A stretch of 64,000 bases of DNA, taken from positions 6,352,772 to 6,416,771 of the forward strand of contig BDGG01000002.1 in the NCBI GenBank assembly GCA_001949185.1, written 5' to 3'. A model generated the notes under the pieces. The model made no database searches, was not told the origin of the DNA, and was given only the letters and a program-made list of their open reading frames with translations. This DNA is from Ramazzottius varieornatus. Lineage: Eukaryota; Tardigrada; Eutardigrada; Parachela; Ramazzottiidae. Shown one piece after another: positions 1 to 11,415 of this stretch. The translations under genes were made by a program, and so were the position numbers. The stretch's first letter is position 1. Every line of letters begins with the position of its first letter.

Positions 1-2628
1 GGGGAATGAGTGTCAGATCCAGACGATAGCTGACTGGGTCCAGTCCATAACGAAGGTTGCTGAGGCCACACAGGGTAGTTTCGGCTAGACGCTGCAGGAA
101 AGGCTGAGGAGCTGGCTACAGCACCGTACAAGGATGATGTCGAGAGATTCGGGTAAGGCGAGATTGTCTGAGTGGTTTGAGCATATGAGCCCTCGACGGG
201 GTCGTAGGGTCTTTGAGAAGTAGACCAGGAGGCGGACTGGACAGGGTAGGCCGACTGGTCGACCTGGTAGCTTGAGCTGGGTCCATAGGTTCCTCCGGTA
301 GTGTTCCGGGTCGATCCTGCAGTCGCATCACACAACCGTTCAACAAATTCCACGCACTTGGACAGATCAAAGTGGCGCACGGTTTCATTGTTACTGGTAG
401 TAAGTGTGCGCCACTCGGAAGAGCGATCTGGGTTCAGTTCATCTACCCACGTCCCATACAAATCAATTCTCATTTATATGTAATAGGTATCATTCTTTTA
501 TTTTGTCATATCTCATTACCTGAAAGACCGCAGGCTGAAGTGTAACTTCCGGTATGGCTGCTTGAGCTTCTCAATGTGGACCCGCTGGGCGCTTGTTGAT
601 GTCCCAGACCGCCGTAAGTGTTGCTTGACTTTCCGCGTGAGTTACCGTTGAGAGACGAGGTCGGCACATCATTCAGGGTGGAGCCGTAAGCAGCAGAGGA
701 ATGTTCAGGCATAATCATGCTCGAGTGCTGGATTGTTGGTCCGATGGAGCTACTGCCGTGAGCGGCGAGACCCTCCTGTCGTTGAACTTCCCTGAAAAAA
801 AACGCAGAACAGTATCAGTATCGCACTGAACAGAAAGAACACCGTCGTCGGATACTTTAAGAGCGAGTGCGTCGCGACGACAAATTCCAGTTCTTCTGAG
901 CATGGGTTCAGGAAAGCGTAGAGGACACTTCGCACAATCTCGAAGTCTCCGTTCTTCATACGGAACCTTGCAACTTGCGACGCGGGGCTCCCTTTCGATT
1001 TCAGGGCTGCAAAAAAAACACTATAGTGGTCCATTGTGGCATCGGAAGTCTTCTGCCTGCATATTCATACCTAGATCGAAGCAGTCAGTCATGACTTTGT
1101 GGTCTTCCGGATGGACCATCTCTAATAGAGCTTTGCCAAGGAACTCTGTTGGAGTATACTGCAGTATGGGGGTGATTCTAAAAACCGACAACGGTCAGTA
1201 AGCCCAAGAACCTTCGATATACTTTTTTTACCGTTGATCGACGAAGATGGAGGTTCCATCTGCAGAATGGCGCGTCACAAACTCAAAAGGCACTGCTTCG
1301 TCCAAATCGCTCGTGTTAGGAATACTGGTCATCTGCAGACGCCCGATAGCCACCAAGACCCAGTTTCCGGGTTGTCCGGCTGCCGACGAGGTGCTGGGCT
1401 CGTCGCCTTCCATAAGGCTCTCTCTGGCTTTCTGCTGCGAGCTACCAGGCTGGGTCCAGCTCTTGACATAGCCCGAGCAGTGAACGACCACGTATTGTTG
1501 TCCATCAGAAGACGGACCCAGTGATGCGCGGTGACGCATGCGAAGAAGTTGTCGATGGCCCATAAACATTGGGTCAGGTGGCGCATTTCCAACGCGCATA
1601 CGGCAGATGAAAGCTCGTCTTGAGCCCATCGAACCTCGCATAGCCGACTAAAGAAACAGGCTTTCAAGTCAGTCAATCCACGATACACCACAATCAAAGT
1701 TTTACACCCGCTGAATTTACTCCAGCCTCTTTTCATCGGAATTTATGGCGCCACTTAAGAAATTACCTGGTGGGTTTCTTTCTTTACAGTGCCGGTCTTC
1801 AAGTCCAAGATCCGGCCGGAAGTAGCCGAGTCTTGGCCTTGCAGTTGTTCGCGGACCTTCTCGATGTCATCGGGATGGACCAAGTCGTAGAAGGATTGGT
1901 GGGTCCACTCTGCATGGGCTTGATTCAGCACAGCGGTAGCTGAGTCCGACAGATACAGAATACGCGCAGGTGCATCGCATGCCACAATGAAGAGGAATCC
2001 ATCGGCGGCTTCCAGAATCAAATGCTTAAGCTCTTGATCAGTGAGGAACTGCGGCTTGAAGGCTCCTTCCGAACTCGTATTCCCCGTACCTGAAACACAC
2101 AAGCGAGATGAGACCGCGAACCAAGAGCCCAACCGGAAATGATCATAGTGTCACAATCATCCATACGAGTACCTCGAAGTGTTTTCATGTGAGCTACGGC
2201 CATCCTTAGAATAGTCAGTTTGTCGGGTTTTCTGGCCAGGGCGCTGCAGGTGGGCACCATATCCGACAGTTCCGTGATGTAAGCCGTCATCTTGTTCCGT
2301 CGGCGTCGCTCAATTTCAGAATGGTTCTCGCGAGCATAGCGTTCCCTGTCTTGAGTACTCTCCACTTCCTCCATCTTGCCTCCTGCTCCGCCACCCTGAT
2401 AGGTTTCCACACCGTACCTGAAACAAGAAAGCAAAAAGCTAAATTACGGAGGCAGATTATGCATCCACAACAATTCCGTAAACCCTCAGATCTTCTGACG
2501 GACCCATCAGCAACGAAACCGTCGCGTATCAAACTGGGATAGCCCGACGATGAATAGCCCATGTTGGTTGAACTGATGTTAGCGGTATAAGAATCAACGG
2601 CAGGATCGACCACAGACTGCCAATCCAT
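1..2628 (-). CDS. Arnt: ARNT/tango bHLH-PAS transcription factor (3' end beyond window)
   Basis: Class II bHLH-PAS protein, the general dimer partner of AhR, HIF, SIM and trachealess-type factors at E-box-like sites in the nucleus. Exons: 2628-2504 (donor tentative), 2417-2173, 2089-1767, 1647-1232, 1177-1071, 1006-856, 791-520, 316 to the edge; exons 2-8 join in phase, giving about 650 visible residues. Exon 2 carries the basic helix ([14 protein letters not shown]) and helix 2 ([11 protein letters not shown]). PAS-A starts in exon 3 ([19 protein letters not shown]). Exon 4 has [10 protein letters not shown] and [10 protein letters not shown], and exons 4-6 form PAS-B with HPEDH and FRMKNGDF. 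The tail is Ser/Gln/Tyr-rich as in ARNT. The basic helix matches ARNT, not BMAL/cycle. Exon 1 is weak: its only phase-compatible donor is GG|GTCCGT, so translation could instead begin at Met-Glu-Glu in exon 2. Confidence 0.95.
371..415. repeat. Short hairpin element, copy 1 (ARNT intron 7)
   Basis: A perfect 10-bp inverted repeat, AGTGGCGCAC at 371-380 and GTGCGCCACT at 406-415, encloses a 25-nt loop. Similar hairpins lie at 36721, 42431 and 55461. The 50 bases to the right (CGATCTGG, TCAGTTC, CCCACGTCC) also match the copy at 55461, so this is a dispersed repeat and not a chance palindrome. Confidence 0.6.
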
Positions 2629-5540
2629 ACTTTAATACAACCAGGAATATTAATACTGTGTGATATCGATTAGCCGTCGTCGTCCTCGTCGACAGTTGCG
2701 CTTCCCTAATCGCAATCGACTGTTGTGCTTCAAAGTCACATCAATGCAAATTATCAAAGCGTTTTTTCTCCTCAAGACTCAAATAACAGTCTCCAAGCCA
2801 CTTCAATGCGGTTAGCTGACATGACAAAATGTCAGCAGACTATGCTGATCTGCCCGAGAACCAGAAAGATCTTTGCGGGAAAACTTCAGCAGGGAAATGA
2901 AGCGACTGATTGCCCAATGATGACTATAAAGAAGATTATGGGATGAAAGGCGCATTGAGACCTTTCTTCACACTGATGAGTGGGTTCGTTGGCTTGCCAC
3001 TGTATAATGCCAAAATTTGATGCATCCGGCACAGTAAGTGCACATGTGGGATATTTTCACCGGGTGGTTTGAGGGACAAACCCTCACGGCCCACGGGGAT
3101 GATTTACGCATACTGTGGCGTACGTGCCGGATGCAGCGACTTTTCACAGTACTGATATTCTTGCCGTTTCCGGTGGGTCAAATTGACAATCGGGCCCACA
3201 ATCCACAAATCGATAAGGCGGTACAAACGTATCGAAATGATGGCTTCCTAGGGAGCTACAAGACAGGTATATGCAGGCATTCCCCCGGGCAGCAGATCGC
3301 TCTCCATCGATCGCTCATCATCGAACCACGGCCCGACGTAAGCCTCTTCCTGTCGCCTTTCGCCTCTTCATCCCTGTCGCGCTTGCTTAAATAATACATC
3401 GGATATGATATCGATATACTGTAGACGGTGTCAAGAAGGACGGCGCAGGGTCGCCCCAAAACGGCTATGCGCACCTCTCATCGCTCTCATCGCAAATCTT
3501 TCTCATTTGTCAAATATCGATCGCGAGCCCCGTTTCTACCGCTCTCCGGTGAAGATTCATCTGGTGGCAAGAAACGGACTAACGGAGTATGCGACCTGTC
3601 GTTCCCCACAATTCTTCAATCTCCCGTGTATCATTGTGATGGCTTCCTCCATCTTCTGGAGCTGCGTCCAACTATGGCGCCAACCGGGTTAGCTTTCCAA
3701 TTATAGGAGAGACTGAAAGGCTGAGATAGGTGCACAAGGATGCGGTAAATACAGTACGGAGAGGTATCAGAGATCCAATTGATTACGATGTCGGATCCGC
3801 CTGTAATTAGGGAGGTCCTTTCCTAATTAAATTATAGGTCCCCGAAGCCATATGAACCTCGTACAGCAGTTCTCCTCCGTTCCTCAGATACGTACGTACC
3901 GTACTAAGTTAATCCTTGCAGCGTGAAAGAGTTTCTAGCGCATTCACAGAGCAGACTGGCATCCGCCGGAAGTTGTAGGTGGGACGCATCGTTCTGTGGA
4001 TGTTGCGAATACACCTGCGATACATTCATACATGGCTCCATCTGTGCTGACACGTATCCACATTATTTTATGTTACAACTGCTCATAGTCGGAAGCTGCT
4101 AAATATCTGCAAATAACAATCATTCTCAAAGAAGTCCAGCCCAAGTCACAATGCAAGGGAAGCTTCCTCGTACAGTATGGTGCTTATCGACAATTACTCA
4201 CTGCTATGTGAATTGGCTGGCAATCAAAAACCCGGGTCGGAATATTGTAGCAACTTGAATTTTGCCCGAACTCTTCGTTTTGATGACAAGACCAGAGCGA
4301 GTAATACCGTCTGTCGCCACAATGGCTCATCCGCATGCTGGCAGGTCAAATCATTCATACACACGATCGTATAAGCATCATTCAACCTCAAACATGGGTC
4401 AACGTCTTGCTGCCCAATCCGCACTCTTCGCTTATATAGACCTTACCTCAGCTTCCTGGCATCAAAAACTCCAACATCCTCCGATCGTTTCCAGCACGAT
4501 AAGCAGAGGTTATCTTCCCAGCTTCTTGGGAAAGATGAGGTGAAGAACAATTGGTCGTGACGGAATGGACAACAAGTCTATATTGGCACTATTTCAAGCA
4601 TTGCCATCAGCAATTGACTCTAACATCCACAGGCGTTTGCAACTACTGCTTCAGTATCCTGCTGAATCCTTCGGAAAGTGATAACTCCATGCGATTCGGG
4701 AGATAAGTTCAAGGTTGATTTCCAATATAAGTTGTCGAATTCGGCTGTTGATATGTGGCTACAGTATCCGAAGGTTGAAACTCGAGTGATCTCGCGAGTC
4801 TGATCCGTCACTTCACGAGCATGCTCGCTATGAGGACACTGCTGCTGCTGCTGCTGGCAGACTGCAGTGTATAGATGTCTGACGCAGACAAGAGCGGATC
4901 CTTTGAAGCGTGAAGCCAGCCAGCAAAGAGAACAGGCTTGCAAGGATGCACCGGTAGAGTGGCTTGTATCGGCCTGCTAAGTTATCCCCGCCACAGTGCT
5001 GTTTGTCAAGCCGTTCCATGGTCGCTATCGGTACATCCTTTTCAGCCTCAAAGAGAATGGACAGTCTGGCGCGTACACATGTGACGTAGACAGGCCACAG
5101 CCCACAAACAAAGCAACCACACCCATTCAGTTTCACCGCCATATCGCCCCGGCAGCGCCTGACGTCAGGAGATGCTCTGTCTGCCTCGGCGCGATCCATC
5201 TGATAATGTTGGAAACCGCATGACGTAGTGCGGGAATGTGATCAAAACGGTGGTTCCTCGCACCACATGTTTTGATTGCGAGTATGTAAAGTCAAGATTT
5301 TTAATGAGGAAAACATCCCCCGTGTTTATATCTTTGTCGTTAGTATTGCATGAACCTTCATGCGTTAAATATCATATTCCACGAACGAATAATGCCTGTA
5401 TGATACCATGGGAATGTTCCGCGCTTTATCGGGGAATCTGCCACTTGCGCCTCGAACTATCTTACTCCGAAGACGGTGACGATCTACTACTTGTCAGAAA
5501 TCTGTAATATAACTACAAGGAGATAATCGATAGGTTGGTG
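2629..5540. other. Divergent spacer between ARNT and HSL
   Basis: No open frame here shows a recognisable domain or a convincing splice series. It holds the MITE-like element at 3000-3149 and a short CTG run at 4842-4857. Promoters of both divergent genes should lie at its ends, but I see no TATA box or factor site that I can support. Confidence 0.5.
3000..3149. mobile_element. MITE-like element, copy A (about 150 bp)
   Basis: The ends are CTGTA...TCACAG, with subterminal arms GATGCATCCGGCAC and GTGCCGGATGCAGC pairing inward. The right end is followed by TA; the left flank is CA, perhaps a decayed TA duplication. Its right half resembles the right half of the 50196-50339 element (GGATGCAGCGA, then TTTACAG or TTCACAG), so both belong to one family. 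No coding capacity, as expected for a non-autonomous Tc1/mariner-type element. Confidence 0.55.
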
Positions 5541-5613
5541 GAAAATGAATCTTTTATTCGAGAGGTCTTGAATCGACTTCACCTGACGCCAGACGGAAAC
5601 ACTGCCAGCTCAA
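5540..5613 (+). other. Candidate 5' noncoding exon of HSL
   Basis: A strong donor (CAA|GTAAGT at 5614) sits 166 nt upstream of an acceptor (TTTCCAG, 5773-5779) that ends exactly at the HSL start codon. Any ATG in the upstream piece meets an early stop, so it is read as 5' UTR. The left boundary is not visible and is set arbitrarily. Confidence 0.45.
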
Positions 5614-5779
5614 GTAAGTGCGCGTATTGAATGGGGCAGTTTATTTATGGCAATTAACCATTCTGATCAGTTATCACTCATCGCCTGTGGTGAGTTGATT
5701 GATGATGGGGTAATCGTTGTTGATTGAATCCTCAACTTCATTGTGGAACTTTCCAACATAATCCTATTTTGATTTCCAG

Positions 5780-8700
5780 ATGAACGAAACGGACCATCTT
5801 CCTCCCGAAGAGCCCATCTTCACATTCACACCCATACAAGCAGGGAGAGCCGACACGGATCTTATTCCCTTAACCGGAGAATCCAAGTCCCTGACGCCGT
5901 CTCCGACAATGCGGGTAACAGCCATATGGATGACAGCGGTGAAATCGCTGCGATCTGTTGCTGCCAATAATCTGGACTACATTCGGATTACAACTTCGGC
6001 CGAAGATCGTGTCAGCAATCGTTTCTACCACTGCTTCAACCACTTGCTGGAAGATGTGGAAGTGATGCAGCCGATCATCGAGAAGCTGAACGAGAACGCT
6101 TACAAGTTTGACTTTGAGAGAGTTCCAGCTAACGGATTCCGAAGTCTGCTTTCCGTGACGGATACCTGTATGTGTCGCCTCGTTCAAACTTCCCGAGTGA
6201 TCGAATCGCGGAGAGATGCATTGTTCGCCCGGAGAAATGTGCTTCTGAGAGATCTGGAAGAATATACCAAAGTTTTAGGTGAGCTCGAACGATTGCCTGA
6301 CCGAATCGATTATCGTGACGTTGGCAGGCCGCGGTGCCCAGAAATAGTCAGAATGCCAGGGTGGTGTGTGTGTTTCGTTGGACATGTATTTGTCCCATTG
6401 ACCGGCCAATTTCAAGTGGCAACTTTTGTATTGGCGCGTGTTATACCCTGTCTCATACCATTTTATCTGCAGGTTCTTTACGAATCATGTTGGTCTACGC
6501 TGACCACCTGATGGACCAAGCGGAAAAAACAGGCTCAGTATTCCCCAAAGAAGGCAGTAAGCTCATTGAAGAATGGTTCCAAGAAGTGGAGACGCTCAAC
6601 CAAGAAGTTTTCTACGGACGAAGCCTAGGCTTTCAGTTTGCCAGTTCAGTTAACCGGACGTTGCAGACTATCGCTTTAGCGATGGCCGTTTGTGCAGAAA
6701 CCTACCGTTCTTGGGAGAAGTGGAAGCCCGGATCTGCCAGAATAGCTAACACTCTTCCCAACTTGTTCACCACCACGAGACTGATCATGAGGTCCGATGT
6801 GCGAGCCAAAGAAATAGTCCACACGACCAGGAACGCAGATATCAACTTCTGTAAACAGTTTTGGAGCTTGACGGAAGCTAGCTATCTTCAAGTATGACTG
6901 TGGTAAATTCCCGATTAGCTCGAATTACAGTGTTCTCCGTGTACCAAAACGTTCTGCTGGGCAACTCGGTCTTGTTGCAGTCTGTCAATAACTGGATTCT
7001 GCCTGGTGTTCTCCAGAACCAGGTGATAGTTCTCTCAATAGGTGAAGGTTGTCCATTTGACTGCTAATACTCTCGTTCGTAGGTGATAGAATTGCCTCCT
7101 GAGATGCTGGAGGTATCTGATGTGAATGGCAGACGCACCGTACTGAAGCCACCTGACCATAATAAACCGATCTACACGAGGTTCATCAGCGACATTCCGG
7201 TATGTGGAGCAGTGACGTTACGAAAGACTGTAACATAATGTTGTTTTCCGGCAGATTTCCGGTGATCTTAACAAGCCTAATCTGAGTCCGTACCTTCTGT
7301 TCCATTGTCATGGAGGAGGATTCATCGCACAGAGCTCAAAGAGCCACGAGGTCTATCTCAACAAGTGGGCGAAGGACCTGAAGATCCCGATCTTATCTGT
7401 GGACTACGCACTGGCTCCCGAGCATCCGTATCCAAAGGGGCTCGATGAAGTCGTCTACGGTAAGATCGCCTTCCGCTTCCTCTAATCGTGAGATGTAATG
7501 TTGAGTTTAAGTGTGTTTCAGCATATGCATGGGCCCTGGAAAACCACGAGAAACTAGGTAATTAAAGTGCCTAATATCACAGCGAGTATGTCTATTACGA
7601 TTCCGCAACGCCTTCGCTGGCGCTTCAACTGCCAATAAATGTTCATTGGGTAGTCTGAATGTTGCTTAGGTTGGACCGGTGAAAAGGTTTGCTTGGTCGG
7701 TGATTCAGCAGGAGCTAACCTGGTAGTGGGAGCTGCCTTGAAGATCAGTTGCAAGAATCTGAAACCGCCGACTGGCATTGTGGCTTGCTACGGTAAAACT
7801 ATTGTGTTTGGTTATTATCAGGTTATTATCTAGGTCTAAACGAAGAACCAGCGCTTCAAACGGTTTTCATGTCGTAGGAGCTTACCTTGTGCAGTATACG
7901 CCCTCGCCCAGTCGACTTCTGTGTCTCATGGACCCTATTCTTCCTATGGGCATCTTGACACGATGCCTCGCAGGTTGGTAACTACCCCCGTCACAGTTCA
8001 TTATTAAGCGGTGCTTAATAATGACTGCTCTGGTTCACCAAGCGCTTTGCAGTTTTGGTTCTTTAAGTCATCTGGACATCATTCCCCTTTTTTTCGTACA
8101 GCGTACGCGGGAGTTGCGGAACCTACGAGTGTTGGTCAAGTTCAGGGCGCTGATGACAGAGTATCCGAGACGAACACCCACCGAAATGCTTCCGCGCACG
8201 ATTTCGATGCCCTGAACCGTACAGATCCGGCGGACGATTCTAGCAAGCATGTAGAACCGCATCTGGATGACCACCGCCCAGACGTCGTCAGTGACCTTTC
8301 GCATCATCCTTTAAGGGTTAATCGCGTACCGAAAAACAGTCGTTGGTTCAGCAAAGGTGTCATGGGCCTTTTCAAGAAGAAGAAAGAAATATTTGCAGTA
8401 AGATTATAGTTTGACCGATCGTACTCGACTGTGCATAACTTTTTCTCCGCCTTTAGGAAGACCACAACGTGGCTCCCCAAGGTCTTCACGAAGCCACAAC
8501 CGCCAAAGAGAATGCAGATCGGGGAGACGAAACCAGGGTGGAGCCTTTGCCTCGGTTTAACTTTGCGTCAGTTTCCGTGGAAGACCCTTTTCTTTCTCCG
8601 CTGCTGGCCGAGGACCATATTTTGGAAGGACTGCCACCGATACATTTGATGGTATGGAACAGTGCAGCGGTGTGTAAGGTTGATGTCGCATTCGCTCGGC

Positions 8701-9016
8701 TAACGATTGATGGCTCTTTGCAGGCTTGCCATCTTGATCCACTCCTGGATGATTCCATAAGTGAGATAATCTGTTTTGGGAGGGCCAAATGAGTGTAGCG
8801 CTTGCACTCGTCTTATGTGAAACCTTGCTTGCTTCAGGTTTCGCTCGTCGACTTGCGCAGCTCAAGAAGCCGGTGCAGTTGGAGGTGTTCAACAAGCTCC
8901 CTCATGGTTTCCTCAACTTTTCGGTATTCAGTCCGGAAGCTGCCGAGGCCACAGAGATTACTGCGCAACGTATCGCCCAAGTTTTAGAGATGACACCAAA
9001 ACCACCCTTGGTCTAG
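5780..9016 (+). CDS. Hsl: Hormone-sensitive lipase
   Basis: Neutral cytosolic/lipid-droplet lipase that hydrolyses diacylglycerol and sterol esters. Twelve coding exons: 5780-6278, 6473-6891, 6981-7022, 7083-7199, 7255-7459, 7522-7557, 7670-7792, 7878-7973, 8102-8397, 8457-8651, 8724-8760, 8838-9016. They join in phase to 747 residues; the human adipocyte form is about 775. The N-terminal HSL domain fills about residues 1-340. The alpha/beta-hydrolase part shows the oxyanion motif HGGG (about 377), the nucleophile GDSAG (about 450), the acid in HLDPLLDD (about 681) and His in PHGF (about 711). Landmarks [15 protein letters not shown] and DPFLSPLLA are HSL-specific. The regulatory insert (exons 9-10) is about 150 residues, polar, with a KKKK patch, and has no RRxS protein kinase A site. 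The ATG directly follows the acceptor of a 5' UTR intron. Confidence 0.96.
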
Positions 9017-9938
9017 CTGAAAGATGCGGCTTTCTAGGAACCACACATTTCGAGAACCGATGAATCCACTTCCTCCTGTGATCTGAGCGTAGACGCTCAG
9101 AAAATGAAACCAATGTTCTGGTTTTATACTGCTATGTGGATTTCATGTTTTTTTTTATCCTTTTTCGTCGATCTGATTGATCGGCTATTCCAGTTTTATT
9201 TGCTCAGTTAGAAATATGCCATGAAAAAAATGAATATTAATCGAAGAACAGAAAGGAAATGGTCAGGTAGAATTGAACCACAGTATGCTAACGCAACTAT
9301 TAACAAGTAGGCGTAACTGCTGATTTCAATTTTCAAGTCAGCCTCAAAACCCGGGGTGAGGTCCGAAATACTCATACTCATACCGCTGATACATATTGCA
9401 CCACGAAGTCGAACAACATGAAACCATCCAGTCTTCCGAAAAGAATTCTGTCGTACGAGTCAGGGATATAACTATCGTCTACCCATTTACCACATCCAAC
9501 GTCCAAACAGTCATATCCACAGAGTTGGTTCTGCGATGTACCTTTACCAATGCCTCGATCGAGAAAGCATCGGGGGGCATTTTCGTCGGATCTGACTTCC
9601 GGGTACCTGAAAGAATCTCTTCTCGGCACTTGACGATAAGTTCGATAACTCCGTACTGATCCGCACGGACCATCTAATCGGGAAGTTTTAGGGTCAATGA
9701 ATCAGCCATTAGGTCGGTATAGAAGACTTCAACGCAGAAACTTGCCAGAAAGCCCTGTCGTGACGTCATGCCGTATTCAAGTATCAGGCATCAAGTTGCA
9801 CGCTCGATTGATTTGACCACGTGCATTTGACTTGATTGAAATGAGCACTATGGTTGCTGTTTAATTGTTGTGAGCTGTTCGAAGTCTGTGTTCTCCTGTA
9901 CTCGTAGTCATCGTTCGTCCGCATCTGATTCTTTGTAG
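9017..9938. other. Spacer HSL-UBC9, with likely UBC9 5' UTR acceptor
   Basis: HSL 3' sequence and UBC9 upstream sequence; I see no gene and no canonical AATAAA soon after the HSL stop. A good acceptor (ATTCTTTGTAG, AG at 9937-9938) lies 19 nt before the UBC9 start codon, suggesting a UBC9 5' UTR intron. Confidence 0.4.
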
Positions 9939-9957
9939 GCAGTGTGAAGGCTGAGAG

Positions 9958-10882
9958 ATGAGTCTAGCGCTGAGCCGTTTGGCAGAGGAAAGGAAAGCCT
10001 GGCGGAAGGTTCGTATGTACAAGTATACTGCTTGGACGATGAGATGCTGGAGTAGTAACGTTAACGATTCAACGAACGATCTGAGAACGATTTCATCGTC
10101 TCTGCCTTCTGTGAGCAAAAAGCTTTGGAAAACGACTAGAGCCGGAAGCAAAATGCTGCCATACGCAACTGCATTTCGAAGCATACCATGGGCAGAGCAG
10201 CCTGGACGTCTTTAAAACCGTTCGGCCAGTACAGCACGCTAACATTGTTGTATGTTGTGGTTTCAGGATCATCCATTTGGTTTCGTCGCGAAACCCACCG
10301 AGAATACGGATGGCTCACTTAACATGTGGATATGGGAATGCATAATCCCGGGACCGAAGGACACGATATGGGAACCCGGACAGTACCGTCTCAAGATGAT
10401 GTTCCGGGAAGATTACCCAGCCACTGCCCCCAAATGCAGGTGCGTACCTTTGTTATATACGGTGCAACTAAGCTGTTAATGTCGGTGATGTGTTTCCGGC
10501 GTGTGGTTCATGAATGATGAAGAAAAGAGTGCGCAACAGTTCGTAACAGAAAAGACACTCTTGAGAAGTGTCGTGATCGTGTATAACGGAATACTTTGGT
10601 TGGTAGTTTTTCTGTGTTGTTAGGTTCGATCCACCGCTGTTTCACCCGAATATTTACCCATCAGGCACGGTATGTCTGTCTATTCTGGACGACGATAAAG
10701 ACTGGCGACCAAGTCTGACCATCAAAGAGCTGCTGCTCGGAATCCAGGATCTACTTATACATCCTAATGAACGCGATCCCGCGCAGGCCGATGCTTATAA
10801 CATCTACGTGCGAAGCAAGGATGAGTACGAAAGACGCGTTCGGGAACAGACCAAAAAGTTCTCAGCTGCCGCTTCGAAGTAG
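9958..10882 (+). CDS. Ubc9: SUMO-conjugating enzyme UBC9
   Basis: E2 enzyme that takes SUMO from the SAE1/SAE2 activating enzyme as a thioester and passes it to lysines in psi-K-x-E sites, mainly in the nucleus. Exons 9958-10008, 10267-10439 and 10624-10882 join in phase to 160 residues (human 158). Visible: the N-terminal helix [21 protein letters not shown] after the first junction, FHPN, the active-site Cys at about residue 92 in GTVCLSI, and DDDKDW behind it. The start gives an N-terminus one residue shorter than human, placing the Cys one position earlier. The family is among the most conserved E2s, and this copy shows no break or missing residue. It lies head-to-tail behind HSL and converges on unc-89. 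Confidence 0.98.
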
Positions 10883-11415
10883 TTTTGAACTTCGAGCCAA
10901 GCAAGAAACGCAGGCGACCATCCTGAGTTTGTGGTTGGTTATTCGCAGGCTTTTGGTTTTCGCGAAGTTTCGAGCTTGTTGTTTTGTTACACTGTATTGC
11001 CCATGCAGTTTCCCATATTTCTTACCTCTACTCCTTCGCTCCCAGTCCCGTTATGTGCTTGCAACGGCATGTCGACAATCTGTTTTTAATTTGTTGTGTA
11101 TTCCACTCTTGACGTTGTTGCTTTACAGCGCATCCAATATTTTTATTTTATGATTCTTCAGTCTGTTTTTTTGATGAAATATGGATACCTAACGTGGTAG
11201 GTGAATTGTGAGTAGCATTTTCTGATGTTGCTTTACTCATTTATATAATATTTTTCTACTAGCAAGTATATATTCAGATATTAGTGGCGAAATCTATAGA
11301 GCTAATATCTGTGAGGCACTAATATTGCTGCGATGAATATCAGGATTTTGGGGTGGGTACAAAATAATCTGGCACCAGTTCAGGTGATAAAGTCAGCCCT
11401 AAACATTCCGACAAA
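10883..11415. other. 3'-3' spacer between UBC9 and unc-89
   Basis: It holds the 3' ends of two convergent genes, AT-rich. The only structure I can support is a perfect 10-bp inverted repeat, CAGATATTAG at 11275-11284 and CTAATATCTG at 11302-11311, with a 17-nt loop. No canonical AATAAA was found for either gene. Confidence 0.4.

Noticed and set aside
1-2628. BMAL/cycle identity for the bHLH-PAS gene
   Set aside because: The basic helix reads [14 protein letters not shown] as in ARNT; BMAL proteins have a different sequence there.
4620-5199. Overlapping minus-strand frames upstream of HSL
   Set aside because: No domain, no splice series, composition like spacer; the CTG run inflates one frame.
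6931-6980. Earlier HSL acceptor at TTACAG (6930)
   Set aside because: Using it puts the following codons out of the frame needed for the conserved segment; the acceptor at 6979-6980 restores phase and gives 747 residues in all.
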